DNA from: Streptomyces sp. NBC_01775
GTDB lineage: Bacteria > Actinomycetota > Actinomycetes > Streptomycetales > Streptomycetaceae
Direction of reading: 5' to 3'
Assembly (NCBI RefSeq): GCF_035917675.1
Contig: NZ_CP109104.1
Coordinates: 4,402,001 to 4,466,000, forward strand
Length of the DNA: 64,000 bases
Part shown: one piece after another, positions 34,309 to 43,800 of the stretch
Position numbering within the stretch: position 1 is the stretch's first letter
Layout: every line of letters starts with the position of its first letter
Notes under the pieces: model-generated
What the model was told of the DNA's origin: nothing
What the model saw: the letters and a program-made list of their open reading frames with translations, nothing else
Databases searched by the model: none
Translations under genes and position numbers: made by a program

Positions 34309-34617
34309 CCCGCCATGTTCCCCCGCCGACGACACCTCAACGAACCCGCTCCTCAGCCCCCGTATGGGCCGGAGTGCGGAGGCGCCAGGTGGTGCCGGAG
34401 CAGGGCCGTCCCGGTCAGACGGGGGCGGGATAAGGGCTGGGCGGACCACAGGACGGACCACAGGGCGGATCACGGGGCGGATCACCGACGAGAAGTCACG
34501 GCCGCCGGCAGGCCGACTACGCGGACACGGAGGGGGAGGGGGAGGCGGAGGCGAAGGCGGACGCGGACGCGGACACGGACGCCGGCATCGGCCACCCGAC
34601 CGAACAGGCAAGCAACT
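34309..34617. other. Repeat-rich gap upstream of the Clp-N regulator
   Basis: 309 bp without a gene. It contains CACAGGaCGGAtCACaGGGCGGATCAC-like direct repeats near 34445-34485 and GGCGGACGCGGACGCGGAC-like hexamer repeats at 34535-34585. Confidence 0.5.
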
Positions 34618-34640
34618 CTTGACAGTTTGCATCTGTCAAG
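34618..34640. promoter_or_regulatory. Inverted repeat CTTGACAG-N7-CTGTCAAG, probable operator
   Basis: Perfect 8-7-8 inverted repeat ending 13 bp before the start of the HTH/Clp-N gene; a further half-site CTTGAC is at 34645-34650. The geometry recalls the HAIR element CTTGAGT-N7-ACTCAAG of HspR. The TTGACA could also be a -35 box. Autoregulation by the adjacent HTH protein or control by a heat-shock regulator is inferred. Confidence 0.6.
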
Positions 34641-34653
34641 GCCTACTTGACGC

Positions 34654-35364
34654 ATGACGCTCCCGGATCTGGACGACCTGATCGCCGAAGTGGACAGGAC
34701 CTGCGAGGCCGCACACCGCCCGGGCGGGCACGAGCAGCCGGACTGGCTGGCGCTACTCACCTCCGCCGCCCAGCTGTCCGGCCAACTCCAGGCGCTGGCG
34801 GACGACTTGGTGGAGGACTACGTCGAGCACTGCCGGCTGCACGGCTGCTCCTGGACCGACATCGGCGCCGCACTCGGGGTGACCCGGCAGGCGGTGCAGC
34901 AGCGCTTCCACGCCCCCCACAAGCGGTACGGGCCCGAGGTGCTGACCGAGGGCCTCCAGCAGGCGATGACGCACATGAAGCGGGCCGCCGTGCAGCACCG
35001 CAACAACTACATCGGCACCGAGCACCTGCTGTACGGCCTGACCGCCGAGGACAACACCGGCACCGCCCTGCTCCAGCGGGCCGGCGCGGTCCCCGAGGAG
35101 GTCCACCGGACCGTCGGCACGCGAATCGGCATGGGCGCCTCGCAGGCCGCCGAGCGCATCGCCTGGACCCCGTACTCCCGCAAGGCCATGGCGCTCGCGG
35201 AGGAGCACGCCGAGCAGGCCGGCTCCCCGCTGATCGACTGCGACCACCTGCTCCTCGGTATCGCCCGCATCGGCCGCGGCACCGCCGCCGACATCCTGAC
35301 CGAGGCCGGCCTGGACCCGGCCGCCCTCCAGAACACCTACGACCGCTCCGACTCCGGAGAGTGA
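34654..35364 (+). CDS. HTH regulator with Clp N-terminal repeat domain
   Basis: 236 residues. Residues about 65-95 form an HTH (GCSWTDIGAALGVTRQAVQQ, then RFHAPHKRYG). The C-terminal part (about 95-230) is a Clp-N double repeat (YIGTEHLLYGLTAEDNTGTA, then CDHLLLGIARIGRGTAADIL), the substrate or adaptor docking domain of ClpA/ClpC ATPases. No AAA domain is present. Such proteins in actinobacteria may couple Clp proteolysis to transcription; this is inference. The ATG at 34654 follows the operator closely, with only a weak AAGG 12 bases upstream. Confidence 0.85.
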   Translation: MTLPDLDDLIAEVDRTCEAAHRPGGHEQPDWLALLTSAAQLSGQLQALADDLVEDYVEHCRLHGCSWTDIGAALGVTRQAVQQRFHAPHKRYGPEVLTEGLQQAMTHMKRAAVQHRNNYIGTEHLLYGLTAEDNTGTALLQRAGAVPEEVHRTVGTRIGMGASQAAERIAWTPYSRKAMALAEEHAEQAGSPLIDCDHLLLGIARIGRGTAADILTEAGLDPAALQNTYDRSDSGE

Positions 35365-35564
35365 CCCCCGCCCCTGACTCAAACGGACCCCACCAAGCCC
35401 CCTCCCCGGACTCCCCGGCCGAACCCCCCGGACCGGCATGTTTACGGGGCACACCCTGGGGTCTGTTACTCTTTTCCGGCGACGTCACCCCAGCTCGGGA
35501 GCCCCCCAAAAGCAGTTGGGAGCACCGGTCGCACTGTGCGAGACTAGGGCTCGCACGAAAGCTT

Positions 35565-35639
35565 GGTCCTGTGGAGCAGTTTGGAGTGCTCGCCACCCTG
35601 TCAAGGTGGAGGCCGCGGGTTCAAATCCCGTCAGGACCG
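35565..35639 (+). tRNA. tRNA-Asp (GTC), copy 1
   Basis: Acceptor GGTCCTG/CAGGACC, anticodon loop CTGTCAA with anticodon GTC, T-arm GCGGGTTCAAATCCCGT and discriminator G. Almost identical to the copy at 44996, with one base difference in the D-loop. Confidence 0.97.
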
Positions 35640-35659
35640 CTGCACCTCCCGAGGTGCGC

Positions 35660-35733
35660 GGCTGGGTAGCTCAGTTGGTACGAGCGTCCGCCTGAAAAGC
35701 GGAAGGTCGCCGGTTCGACCCCGGCCCCAGCCA
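35660..35733 (+). tRNA. tRNA-Phe (GAA)
   Basis: Acceptor GGCTGGG/CCCAGCC, anticodon loop CTGAAAA with anticodon GAA, T-arm GCCGGTTCGACCCCGGC and discriminator A. It follows tRNA-Asp by 20 bp, so they are cotranscribed. Confidence 0.97.
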
Positions 35734-35753
35734 CCGTCGCCCTCGTAGGGCGG

Positions 35754-35789
35754 AAGCCCCCTTCAGAGATCTTCTGAAGGGGCTTTTTT
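35754..35789 (+). terminator. Terminator of the Asp-Phe tRNA pair
   Basis: Stem AAGCCCC-C-TTCAGA / TCTGAAGGGGCTT with a short loop, followed by TTTTTT (35784-35789). Confidence 0.85.
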
Positions 35790-36005
35790 GTGTCACGGGG
35801 TGTGCCGGGCGCCACGGAGGGTGTTCCACGGTCGTGCGCTCGCGCCTTGGTTCGCGCCCGCCCTGGTCGTCGTCGGGGCCAGAACTGAGTACGCGCACTC
35901 ATGCGAGGGTGAGGCGCCCCTGCCTACCGTGACCGTGCAACCTGATACGGACCGGCACGTGACCTGACCGCCCACGTGCGAACAGCACACAGAGGAGATC
36001 CCGCG

Positions 36006-36341
36006 ATGACGCGCATGCACACCTGGGGGAAGACAGCACGCCGACTGTGGGTCAACCCGGCCGCCCTCGCCTACCTCGGCCTCGTCCTCGCCGCTGTGGC
36101 GTTCGCCGTGGGCGTCAGTCTCTTCGCGCAGGGGCCCGACGCCTCGTTCGCGGGCATCTGGATGTACGTGACCACGGCCCCGGTGTCCTTCCTCTTCCTC
36201 CTGGTGAACACCGAGTCGACCTGGTTCGATGTGCTCTCGATCGCCCTCTCGGCGCTGATCCAGTCCGCCCTGATCGGTGCGCTCTACCGCACCATCCGCG
36301 GCCGGCGCCCCGCGTCGCCCCGCCACCCGTCCATTGCCTGA
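36006..36341 (+). CDS. Small membrane protein (SCO4225-like)
   Basis: 111 residues with three hydrophobic segments (about 25-48, 56-77, 80-100) and a basic C-terminus. It resembles the small actinobacterial membrane proteins named after S. coelicolor SCO4225; no biochemical role is known. The ATG at 36006 has GGAG 7 bases upstream. Confidence 0.7.
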   Translation: MTRMHTWGKTARRLWVNPAALAYLGLVLAAVAFAVGVSLFAQGPDASFAGIWMYVTTAPVSFLFLLVNTESTWFDVLSIALSALIQSALIGALYRTIRGRRPASPRHPSIA

Positions 36342-36408
36342 CGCCCGGCCATGGCCTGACGGCCCCATAGCCTGACGCCGCCGCTCCCCCTCCCCCCCGG
36401 AGCGGCGG

Positions 36409-37578
36409 TCACGCGGCGGCCGGGGCCGCCGCGTGGGCCGCGTCCTTGGTGCGTCCGCCCGGGTGGCGGTGGCGCCAGATCCAGAAGACGGTGCTGGAGA
36501 CCAGCGCCCAGGCGGCCAGCACCAGGTAGGGCTGGAGGAGCTGGTGTTCAGGGAAGTAGACCGCGGTGTGCTGGGCGTTCACCGAGGCGCCCGGTGGTAG
36601 CCAGCGGCCGATCTCACCCAGCACCGAGGGCAGCAGCGGCCAGGAGACGGCGCCGCCGGAGGACGGGTTGCCCAGCAGCACCATCACGCCCCAGGTGGGC
36701 AGCATGGCCCAGCGCCCGAAGAGGGTGTTGAACATCGTGAAGACCATGCCGCAGGTGAACATCGTCAGCGCCAGGATCAGCCAGGAGTGCGTGAACGGGA
36801 GCCGTAGCGCGTCCAGGCCCCAGTCCACGACCGCGGAGATCACGAAGCCGCCCAGCAGCGCGTACGCGACGGTGTAGGCGATGCGTTCGGGCGGATTCAG
36901 ATCGCGCGCGTGCACGCTGAGCTGGATCGCGCCGACGAAGCCGATGATCACGGCCGCGAGCGAGATGTAGAAGATGGCCAGGCCGCGCGGGTCGCCCTCG
37001 TTCAACGGCTTGAGGTCCCGCACCTTCACCGGGACGCCGATCTTCTTGCCGACCTTCGGCCCCGCCTTCTCCAGGAGCTCGGCCACCGAGGCACCCGACG
37101 CGCTGGAGATGTCCAGCTCGACCCCCTTGGGCCGTTCCACGCGCAGGATCGCGAAGACCTGCTGAGCCTCGATGGCCCGCTCCGCCTGGGACTGCGTACG
37201 GAAGTGCCGCAGCTTCAGCGAGGACCCGAGCCCCTTCTCCATGCCCTGTACGAAGGCGCTCCGGTCGTGCGTACTGTTCGGCTTGCCGACGATGGCGACC
37301 GGGACGTGGTGCGGGGTGGGATTGGCCATCGCGTACGTGTACGACCCCGCGAAGAGCCCGGCCGCCGCGGCGAGGATCAGCACCAGCACCGAGGCGGGCA
37401 GAAACGGCGAGTGCTTGAAGGCCCGCCATCTCCCCCCCGCACTCGGCTTGTGTCCGTGCTGCCCGTGCTGCCCCTGCTGCCGGTGCTGCCCGTGCTGCTC
37501 GTGGGGCAGCCCCGTTCCGCGCTCCTCCGCGTCGGGCTCCACCCGGTGCTCGGACCACTCCGGTTCCTCGGCGCTCAT
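36409..37578 (-). CDS. ABC-2/DUF3533-type membrane protein
   Basis: 389 residues. A cytosolic His/Gln-rich N-terminus (GQHRQQGQHGQHGH, from a 12 bp repeat) precedes one TM helix near residue 60 (PASVLVLILAAAAGLFAGSY). An extracytoplasmic domain of about 140 residues is followed by five TM helices in the second half. This is the layout of DUF3533/YhgE-Pip-like permeases related to ABC-2 exporters. No ATPase gene is adjacent. Role unknown; membrane export or phage-infection-protein-like function are options. Confidence 0.8.
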   Translation of the reverse strand: MSAEEPEWSEHRVEPDAEERGTGLPHEQHGQHRQQGQHGQHGHKPSAGGRWRAFKHSPFLPASVLVLILAAAAGLFAGSYTYAMANPTPHHVPVAIVGKPNSTHDRSAFVQGMEKGLGSSLKLRHFRTQSQAERAIEAQQVFAILRVERPKGVELDISSASGASVAELLEKAGPKVGKKIGVPVKVRDLKPLNEGDPRGLAIFYISLAAVIIGFVGAIQLSVHARDLNPPERIAYTVAYALLGGFVISAVVDWGLDALRLPFTHSWLILALTMFTCGMVFTMFNTLFGRWAMLPTWGVMVLLGNPSSGGAVSWPLLPSVLGEIGRWLPPGASVNAQHTAVYFPEHQLLQPYLVLAAWALVSSTVFWIWRHRHPGGRTKDAAHAAAPAAA

Positions 37579-37696
37579 GGCCTCACACTATGCGGGCAAA
37601 ACGCACATTTCGCCTGCGGCGTCTTCGCACGGCCAGCCGTCGGACGGCGTACGCCGATGCCCCGCCCCGCACCTCAGCCCCGCCCGGCGGAACCTC

Positions 37697-39778
37697 TCAG
37701 AACCGCAGGAAGTTCCGCAGCGCCCCCGCCACGTCCTCGGCCGTCAGCAGCGGCCCCGTCTCCTCGCCCTTCGGGGTGTACGCCTGCTCCAGGTGCTCGC
37801 GCGCGGCGTCCACGTCGCCCCGCCGCTCCGCGATGCGCGCCGCCAGGTGACGGGCCGTCCGGTGGTACGGCCCGTACTTCAGCACGTCGGCGAGCAGCGC
37901 TTCGGCCTCTTCGTCGGCGGCCTCGGTCCCGATCTCCTTCACCAGGATCTCCGCCAGATCCAGCTTCGGGTCGAAGAGCGAGGTGCGCATGAATCCGGTG
38001 TAGCCGGCCTGCACGAGCGAGTGCACCTCGCCCGCGGTCCGCATCCACTCCAGGGCCTCGTCCACGCGCCCCTGCCCCTTCAGCGCGCGGGCCAGCCAGT
38101 AGGCGGCCTCGTTCAAGGGCTGCTGCTCCTCGCGGCCTGTCCACGCGAGCCGCAGCAATTCCTCGGCCTGCTCGTACTCGCCCTGGCCGACCAGCACCTT
38201 TCCGGCCCGCCAGCCGTACCAGACCTTGCCGCCGTGCGTGGCGCGGGTCCACCAGCGGACGGCCTCCTGCCGGTCCCCGTACTCGTCACCGACGCGGTTG
38301 CCGACCCAGCCGGCCGCCTCGGGCCTGCCGAGGTCCGCCGCCTGGCGCAGCCACCACTCGGCCTTGATCTCTTCGTCGCTGCGCGCGTACAGCGCGCCCA
38401 GGCCCTCGATCGCGTCCGGGTCCCCGGCCTCGGCAGCGGGCCGGTACAGGGGTACGACGGCCTTCTCCCAGGCGCCGCACTCCTCGTGCAGCATCCGGCC
38501 CAGCGCGTAGGAGGCCTGCGGGTCACCGTCGGCCGCCGCCGAGCGGTAGTGCCGTACGGCCTCGGGGTAGCGGCACAGCCGCTCCATCAGGCCGCCGAGT
38601 TCGAAGGCCGCGGCGCGGTCGCCGGATTCGGCGGCGGTAAGCAGTCCGGGCAGCCGGGCCTCCTCCTCGGCGCTCAGCGCGGGAGCCTCGCCCTCCTCCG
38701 CCTCCGCGAGCCGCTCCAGTTCGCCCGCGATGTCGTCGTCGAGTTTGTCGCGGGGCTCCGCCGAGGCCTCGGCCGCCTCCAGCCACCTGCGGGCCTCGGC
38801 CGACCGCCGCTGGCGGCGGAAGTGCCTCCCGAGCCGGTATTGCTGAAGCGGATCGCCCGCCTCGGCCCCGGGCAGGAGGGATGCCTCGTACGCGTCCAGT
38901 TCGCCGTACTGGAAGTGCACCGCGCTCAGCATCCGGGCCAGGGCCCGCGAGTCGGGGTGAAGGGTGAGGGCCTCCTCCAGGACGCGGCAGGCGTCCTCGT
39001 ACCGGCCCAGGTTGAAGAGCAGCAGCGCGTGGGATTCGTGCGTGTCCGGGACGTTCAGCTCCCGCGCCTTCCGGTAGGTCCCCTCCACGTCGCGCACCAG
39101 GTGCGGGTAGGCGAGGAGCGCCTTGTGCGTGGTGTGCAGTTCACCGAAGTCCTCGTCTTCCAGGAACTCCTCCAGCCGGTTCTCCAGCTCCTCGTCCTCG
39201 TCCTCGGTCCGCTCCTGCGCCGGCTTCGCGGCCAGCAAGACCAGCTCCTCGATCTCCTCCTCGCACCGGACCGTGCGGATCTCCAGGCCCCGTATGTGCT
39301 CCAGGATCCCGTCGGCCACGTCGTCCCCGTCGCCGGCCGCCTGCTCCAGCTCCTCCTCGGCCTCCTCGATCCGGCCCTGGCGCGCCAGCAGTACGGCGCC
39401 GTTGGTGCGGCACTTGAGGCTGCCGAGCGCCGTGCCCTTCGCGTACCACTCGGCGGCGCGCTCCTCGTCCTCCAGCCGCTCCACGAACAGCTCGGCGAGC
39501 CCGAACGCGCAGTCCCCGTCCCACTCGGCGGCCTTGCCGTACCAGTGCTGTGCCGTCTCCCACTGGCCCCGGTCCTTGGCCGCGATGGCCCGCAGCCGCG
39601 CGGCCCGCGGCTCCCCGGCCTCGGCCGACTGCTCCAGCCACGGCAGCGCCTGGTCGACCTGGCCCTGGCTGACGAGGTGTTCGCCGTACTCGTACGTGCT
39701 GTGCGCGTCCCCGCCCTCGGCGGCGGCCCGCAGTCGCTCGCTCTTGGAGGGGGTGGTGCCGGTGTCCGCGGATGTCAT
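37697..39778 (-). CDS. Sel1/TPR repeat protein
   Basis: 693 residues of tandem helical repeats with Sel1-like signatures (AHSTYEYGEHLVSQGQVDQA, AAADGDPQASYALGRMLHEE, AAEAGDPDAIEGLGALYARS), acidic overall (EEAEEELEQAAGDGDD). It acts as a protein-protein scaffold; partners are unknown. No signal peptide. The ATG at 39778 is the first in-frame start; the ribosome binding site is weak. Confidence 0.85.
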   Translation of the reverse strand: MTSADTGTTPSKSERLRAAAEGGDAHSTYEYGEHLVSQGQVDQALPWLEQSAEAGEPRAARLRAIAAKDRGQWETAQHWYGKAAEWDGDCAFGLAELFVERLEDEERAAEWYAKGTALGSLKCRTNGAVLLARQGRIEEAEEELEQAAGDGDDVADGILEHIRGLEIRTVRCEEEIEELVLLAAKPAQERTEDEDEELENRLEEFLEDEDFGELHTTHKALLAYPHLVRDVEGTYRKARELNVPDTHESHALLLFNLGRYEDACRVLEEALTLHPDSRALARMLSAVHFQYGELDAYEASLLPGAEAGDPLQQYRLGRHFRRQRRSAEARRWLEAAEASAEPRDKLDDDIAGELERLAEAEEGEAPALSAEEEARLPGLLTAAESGDRAAAFELGGLMERLCRYPEAVRHYRSAAADGDPQASYALGRMLHEECGAWEKAVVPLYRPAAEAGDPDAIEGLGALYARSDEEIKAEWWLRQAADLGRPEAAGWVGNRVGDEYGDRQEAVRWWTRATHGGKVWYGWRAGKVLVGQGEYEQAEELLRLAWTGREEQQPLNEAAYWLARALKGQGRVDEALEWMRTAGEVHSLVQAGYTGFMRTSLFDPKLDLAEILVKEIGTEAADEEAEALLADVLKYGPYHRTARHLAARIAERRGDVDAAREHLEQAYTPKGEETGPLLTAEDVAGALRNFLRF

Positions 39779-39820
39779 ATGGCCTGTCGCTCGCTCTCGT
39801 GCGTGGGGGTTCGTGAAGGT

Positions 39821-40615
39821 TTACGTGTGGTGCGGGTCGTTCCGGTGCGACCGATGTGACCGGTGTGACCTGCTCGCCTCGTGTGTCCGGTGTATCCCGT
39901 GCGCCTTGTGCGTCCCGTGTACCTCGTGCGTCCCGTGCGCCTCGTGCGCCCCGTGCGTCCCGTGCGTCCGGGCCAGCGCCCGCTGTACGCCGTGTTCGTG
40001 GGGGCCGAGGAAGTGCGGGTCGGGGGTGAACACGGCATCCAGGGCTGCCTTCGCGGCGCCGGGCAGCTCACGGACCCCGCCCGCGTACCAGGTGACGTCC
40101 CTCGGCTCGGTCACGGGCACGCCGTACGCGTCGATCCCCGCCGCCCGGCACAGCGCCGCCGCCCTGCGTACGTGGTAATCCTGGCTGACCAGCAGCGCGC
40201 GGTCCACGCCGAAGATCCGGCGGGCCCGTGTGCACGAGTCCCAGGTGTCGAAGCCGGCGTAGTCCGCGACGATCCGCGAGGCGGGCACGCCGCGCTCGGT
40301 CAGATAGCCGCGCATGGCGCTGGGTTCGTCGTAGCCGTGGCGGCCGTTGTCGCCGGAGACGAGCAGCGCGCGGGCCTTGCCGTGCCGGTACAGCTCGATC
40401 GCCGTATCCAGCCGGTGCGCCAGATACGGCGAGGGCTCGCCGTCCCACAGCCCCGCGCCGAAGACGACCGCCACCGGTGCGGACGGCGCGGCCTCGATGC
40501 CGCCGCGGACGACTCGGCTGTCGGTGGACAGCCGCAGCCAGGTGGCGGGCAGCACGGCCAGCACACATGCGAGCGCGGCCCCCTGCACGAGCCGGCGTCG
40601 CCGTTTCCGCGTCAT
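39821..40615 (-). CDS. SanA/YdcF-like (DUF218) membrane protein with His-rich tail
   Basis: 264 residues. An N-terminal membrane anchor (LVQGAALACVLAVLPATWL) precedes the DUF218 domain with VVFGAGLWDGEPSPYLAHRL, ALLVSGDNGRHGYDEPSAMR, VADYAGFDTWDSCTRARRIF and ALLVSQDYHVRRAAALCRAA. This family (SanA, ElyC, YdcF) takes part in envelope integrity and vancomycin exclusion. The last 50 residues are a striking His repeat (THGTHGAHEAHGTHEVHG, and so on) from a 6-9 bp tandem repeat at 39830-39975, with 20 or more His. The start ATG has GGGGGC just upstream. Confidence 0.85.
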   Translation of the reverse strand: MTRKRRRRLVQGAALACVLAVLPATWLRLSTDSRVVRGGIEAAPSAPVAVVFGAGLWDGEPSPYLAHRLDTAIELYRHGKARALLVSGDNGRHGYDEPSAMRGYLTERGVPASRIVADYAGFDTWDSCTRARRIFGVDRALLVSQDYHVRRAAALCRAAGIDAYGVPVTEPRDVTWYAGGVRELPGAAKAALDAVFTPDPHFLGPHEHGVQRALARTHGTHGAHEAHGTHEVHGTHKAHGIHRTHEASRSHRSHRSHRNDPHHT

Positions 40616-40894
40616 GCTGCCCCCGTTCCGGACGATGTGTGCCCCGGCCCCGCCCCCAACAGGAGGCTGGGGGGAGGGGCCGGGGCACAAACACACGTAC
40701 GGATACAGCGACGCGGAGGCCCATCCCCCGGTTGCACCGCCCCGCCGGTCGCACCCACCGCTCGCACCCACCCCCGGTCGCACCCGCCCCGCCGGTCGCA
40801 CCGCCCCACCGGGGTCGCACCTGGGCCACACCGCCCCGACCGGAGGTCAAACCGTTCGCCTCTCCCTCGCCCCGGGTGAGATCCTGGGAAAGGT

Positions 40895-43800
40895 ATGTCC
40901 ACTTCCCCTCGCTCCCCAGAAGCGCTCGCGACCCGTCTCCCCGACCTCATGCTCGCGGACCAGCAGCGGCTGGGCCGTCGGCTGGCGGGTGCCCGGAAGA
41001 TCCGCAAGGCGGAAGCCCGCGCCGGCGTCCTGGCGGAGATCTCCGCGGCGATGGACACCTCCGAGCTGCGCGTCACCGCCCGCCGCGAGGCGCTGCCACG
41101 GATCACGTATCCCCCGCAGCTGCCCGTCAGCCAGAAGAAGGACGAGATCCTGGAGGCCGTCCGCGACCACCAGGTGGTGATCGTCGCGGGCGAGACAGGT
41201 TCGGGCAAGACGACGCAGATCCCCAAGATCTGCATGGAGCTGGGCCGCGGCATCCACGGTGTCATCGGTCACACCCAGCCGCGCCGTATCGCCGCACGCA
41301 CGGTCGCCGAGCGCGTGGCCGAGGAGCTGGGGTCCCAGCTGGGCGAGGCCGTCGGCTGGAAGGTCCGCTTCACCGATCAGGTGAAGGACCACACGCTGGT
41401 GAAGCTGATGACCGACGGCATCCTGCTGGCGGAGATCCAGCAGGACCGCGAGCTGCGCCAGTACGACACGATCATCATCGACGAGGCGCACGAGCGCTCC
41501 CTCAACATCGACTTCCTGCTCGGCTACCTCGCCCAGCTGCTGCCCCGGCGCCCCGACCTGAAGGTCATCATCACCTCGGCGACGATCGACCCGGAGCGCT
41601 TCTCGCGGCACTTCGGGGACGCCCCGATCGTGGAGGTCTCCGGCCGGACGTATCCGGTGGAGGTCCGCTACCGCCCGCTGCTCGACGAGGAGGCCGAGGA
41701 GAGCACCGCGCCCGACCGCGACCAGGTCACCGCGATCTCCGACGCCGTCGACGAGCTCCAGGCCGAAGGTCCGGGCGACATCCTCGTCTTCCTCTCCGGC
41801 GAGCGGGAGATCCGCGATACGGCCGACGCGCTGGAGAAGAAGTTCCAGCGCTCGGCGGGCCACCGGCCCGGCAACGAGACCGAGGTGCTGCCCCTCTACG
41901 CCCGGCTGTCCAACGCCGAGCAGCACCGCGTCTTCCAGGCGCACGGCAACCGCCGCGTCGTGCTGGCCACCAACGTCGCCGAGACCTCCCTCACCGTCCC
42001 CGGCATCAAGTACGTCATCGACCCGGGCACAGCGCGCATCTCGCGCTACAGCCACCGCACCAAGGTGCAGCGCCTGCCGATCGAGCGGATCAGCCAGGCC
42101 AGCGCCAACCAGCGCAAAGGCCGCTCGGGCCGCACCTCGGACGGCATCTGCGTCCGGCTGTATTCGGAGGAGGACTTCCTCGCCCGGCCGGAGTTCACCG
42201 ACCCGGAGATCCTCCGCACCAACCTGGCCTCGGTCATCCTCCAGATGACGGCGGCGGGCCTCGGCGACATCGAGAAGTTCCCCTTCATCGACCCGCCGGA
42301 CCACCGCAGCATCAAGGCCGGCGTCCAACTCCTGGAGGAGCTCGGCGCGCTGGAGTCCTCCTCGCGCACCCTCACCAAGGTGGGCCGCAGCCTCGCGCAG
42401 CTCCCGGTGGACCCACGGCTGGCCCGGATGGTCCTGGAGGCCGACAAGAACGGCTGTGTCCGCGAGGTCATGGTGATCGCGGCGGCCCTGTCCATCCAGG
42501 ACCCGCGCGAGCGCCCCGCCGACAAGCAGCAGCAGGCCGACCAGCACCACGCCCGCTTCAGGGACGCCGGCAGCGACTTCCTGACCTTCCTGAACCTGTG
42601 GCGGTACGTCCGCGAGCAGCAAAGGGCCCTGTCCTCCTCGGCGTTCCGCCGCATGTGCAAGTCGGAGTTCCTCAACTATCTGCGGATACGCGAGTGGCAG
42701 GACATCTACACCCAGCTTCGCCAGGTGGCGAAGACGATGAAGATCCACCTGTCGGAGCAGGACGCGAGTGAGGACGCCGTCCATCAGTCGCTGCTGGCGG
42801 GGCTGCTGTCGCACATCGGGCTGAAGGACACCGAGAAGAACGAGTATCTGGGCGCGCGCAGCGCGAAGTTCGCCGTCTTCCCGGGCTCCGCGCTCTTCAA
42901 GAAACCGCCGCGCTGGATCATGTCGGCCGAGCTGGTGGAGACCTCCCGGCTGTGGGCCAGGGTCAACGCGAAGATCGAGCCCGAGTGGATCGAGCCGCTG
43001 GCCCAGCACCTGGTCAAGCGCACCTACAGCGAGCCGCACTGGGAGCAGAAGCAGGCCGCGGTGATGGCGTACGAGCGCGTGTCGCTGTACGGCGTCCCCA
43101 TCGTGGCCCAGCGGAAGGTCGGCTACGGCCGGATCGACCCGGAGACCTCCCGCGACCTGTTCCTCAGAAACGCCCTGGTCGAGGGCGACTGGCGCACCCA
43201 CCACCAGTTCTTCAGCGACAACCGCAAGCTGCTGGACGAGGTCGAGGAGCTGGAGCACCGGGCCCGCCGCCGCGGCATCCTCGTGGACGACGAGACGCTC
43301 TACGACTTCTACGACCAGCGCGTGCCCGAGCACGTCGTCTCCGGCGCGCACTTCGACGCCTGGTGGAAGAAGAAGCGCCGCGAAGAGCCCGACCTGCTCA
43401 ACTTCGAGAAGTCGATGCTCCTGAGCGAACGCGCCGAGGAGATCGACGCCTCCGACTACCCGGACGTATGGCGCCAGGGCGGCCTCGCGCTGCCGGTGAC
43501 GTACCAGTTCGAGCCGGGCGCCGACGCGGACGGAGTGACCGTCCACGTGCCGCTCCAGGTCCTCAACCAGGTCACGCCCGACCTCTTCGACTGGCAGATC
43601 CCGGGCCTGCGTGAGGACCTGGTCACCGAGCTGATCCGCTCCCTGCCCAAGCCGGTGCGCCGCCACTACGTTCCCGCGCCCAACTACGCCAAGCGCTTCC
43701 TGGAGACCACCGAACCGCGGTCCGAGCCGCTGACGTACACCCTGGCGCGCGAGCTGAAGCGGATGGTCGGCGTCCCGGTCGACCCGCAGGACTTCGACCT

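Noticed and set aside
32119..34650. Plus-strand frame of 843 codons opposite three minus-strand genes
   Set aside because: Antisense to a repeat protein, a SUMF1-fold protein and a methyltransferase, all with clear motifs and start sites.
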